Assembly: GCA_963721725.1 (NCBI GenBank)
Contig: CAVRLX010000006.1
Coordinates: 207,457-271,456, forward strand
Reading direction: 5' to 3'
Length of the DNA: 64,000 nucleotides
Source of the DNA: RI-153 sp963721725
Lineage (GTDB): Bacteria; Chloroflexota; Anaerolineae; Caldilineales; Caldilineaceae
Position numbers and translations under genes: made by a program. This document shows, in pieces, positions 63,350-64,000 of this stretch (position 1 is its first letter; the number at the start of each line of letters is the position of its first letter). The notes under the pieces were generated by a model. It worked only from the letters and a program-made list of their open reading frames with translations. It ran no database searches and was not told the origin of the DNA.

Positions 63350-63784
63350 ATGTCTGTTGATCCAACCTTTGCCGAACAAAACCGCGTATCTACAGCGCGG
63401 ATGCGCGCCCTGGCAGACCGGCTGAGCGACGAGGAGATGGTACAGCCTGTGGGCGAACACTGGACTGTGGCGGTTGCCTTTGTGCACATGGCCTTTTGGG
63501 ATCGGCGTGTATTGATGATGCTGGAGCGGGCGGAACGCGAAGGGAAATTAGAGGTGTCGGAGATCGGCGATGTGGTCAACGATCTTTCGCTGCCTTTTTG
63601 GGGCGCGATCTCCGCAGCGGGCGGCGACCCTCGCGATCGAAGCGCCGAGTAGTGGACGCCAAATTGAGTGAAATCTCTGATCAACTGCGCGGTACTCTTT
63701 CACACGTGCCAACTGCGATGGGTGGTGCGCGCACATCACCGCAACACCCATCTGGATGATATTGAGCAAGCCCTACAAGAGTAA
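63350..63784 (+). CDS. Second DinB-like domain protein, frameshifted
   Basis: ATG 63350 behind AAGGAGA. FAEQNRVSTARMRALADRL, then HWTVAVAFVHMAFWDRR is a DinB-like first half. It breaks near 63610-63650, continues as VVDAKLSEISDQLR and, after another shift near 63700, ends RWVVRAHHRNTHLDDIEQALQE at TAA 63782-63784, where HHRNTHLDDIE is the DinB metal-binding C-terminal His motif. About 144 residues if repaired. Tandem to another DinB-like gene. Confidence 0.72.
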
Positions 63785-63825
63785 AACCGTTGGTGGAATG
63801 TAGAAAGGAGCCAGTAGGAGCGAAC

Positions 63826-64000
63826 GTGAAAGTCAAAGGCGAGCCCGTCTGGGCGATCGCCAGGAGAACGCCGTGGAGCAGATCGTCAACTGTGCGCGAG
63901 GTGAAGCCGCCCGCTCATGGCCGATCATCACCTGGGCTATGCGGTGCCGATCGGCCCTGTGCTGGCCTATGCGGAGCGCATCAGCCCGTCGGGCGTTGGT
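63826..64000 (+). CDS. rtcB: RNA-splicing ligase RtcB, N-terminal part (runs off window, frameshifted)
   Basis: GTG 63826 (TAGGAG 5 nt upstream) begins KVKGEPVW; after one-base shifts the frames read ENAVEQIVNCAR and MADHHLGYAVPIGPVLAYAERISPSGVG, the conserved RtcB beginning that leads into the metal site GYDIGCG outside the window. RtcB joins 2',3'-cyclic phosphate and 5'-OH RNA ends using GTP and Mn2+. At least two indels in 175 nt. Confidence 0.75.
   Translation, partial: MKVKGEPVWAIARRTPWSRSSTVREVKPPAHGRSSPGLCGADRPCAGLCGAHQPVGRW

Overview
The window looks like a chromosomal segment of a Chloroflexota bacterium, probably Anaerolineae/Caldilineales. This is inference from gene content and protein style: lipoproteins with long Ala/Pro/Glu-rich linkers after the lipobox, a PA14 protein with a Pro-Thr-Val-rich linker, many Gfo/Idh/MocA, phytanoyl-CoA-dioxygenase-like and enolase-superfamily enzymes, and many intergenic hairpin repeats. 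GC content is moderately high, and strong ribosome binding sites (AAGGAG/GGAGA) precede most starts. No phage, CRISPR array or rRNA is seen.

Layout. 1-8 kb: small-molecule catabolism on the + strand (three Gfo/Idh/MocA oxidoreductases, a PAPS-type sulfotransferase, a sulfatase-fold hydrolase with a Thr nucleophile, a TIM-barrel isomerase, a phytanoyl-CoA-dioxygenase-like enzyme), interrupted by a PIN-type toxin-antitoxin pair. 8-20 kb: MFS transporter, aminotransferase with a small partner protein, M20 dipeptidase, PA14 exoprotein, SDR, SRPBCC membrane protein, DUF302, Met-rich exported protein, ligA, and two histidine-kinase remnants. 20-25 kb: coiled-coil repeat protein, IS3 remnant, zinc-finger protein paired with a SNF2-type helicase. 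25-29 kb: RraA-like protein, enolase-superfamily dehydratase, amidohydrolase, FdhA-type dehydrogenase. 29-34 kb: heterodimeric ABC exporter. 34-49 kb: housekeeping genes (smc, rnc, thrC, ftsY, prfB with its programmed frameshift), a threitol-type dehydrogenase, a cytochrome c and an oligopeptide ABC importer. 49-60 kb: LarA-like protein, tRNA-Ser(CGA), then a probable polyamine uptake and breakdown locus (potB, potC, potD, FAD amine oxidase, carbamoylputrescine-type amidase, MFS, class III aminotransferase) into which a GxxExxY gene flanked by inverted repeats has been placed. 60-64 kb: badly frameshifted DUF262-HNH gene, two DinB-like genes, and the start of rtcB.

Two features dominate beyond ordinary genes. 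First, intergenic space is packed with long hairpins belonging to several recurrent families. The largest has seven copies of a ~88-nt element with an 18-bp stem GGTGCGACGCACTCGCCA and a conserved loop. One copy forms the leader of rnc, one abuts a truncated kinase, one is an internally deleted 36-nt derivative. Second, single-base indels break at least a dozen otherwise well-conserved reading frames, including smc. They become very dense after about 56 kb and often fall in G, C or T runs, so many are probably sequence errors; the prfB frameshift is the genuine exception.
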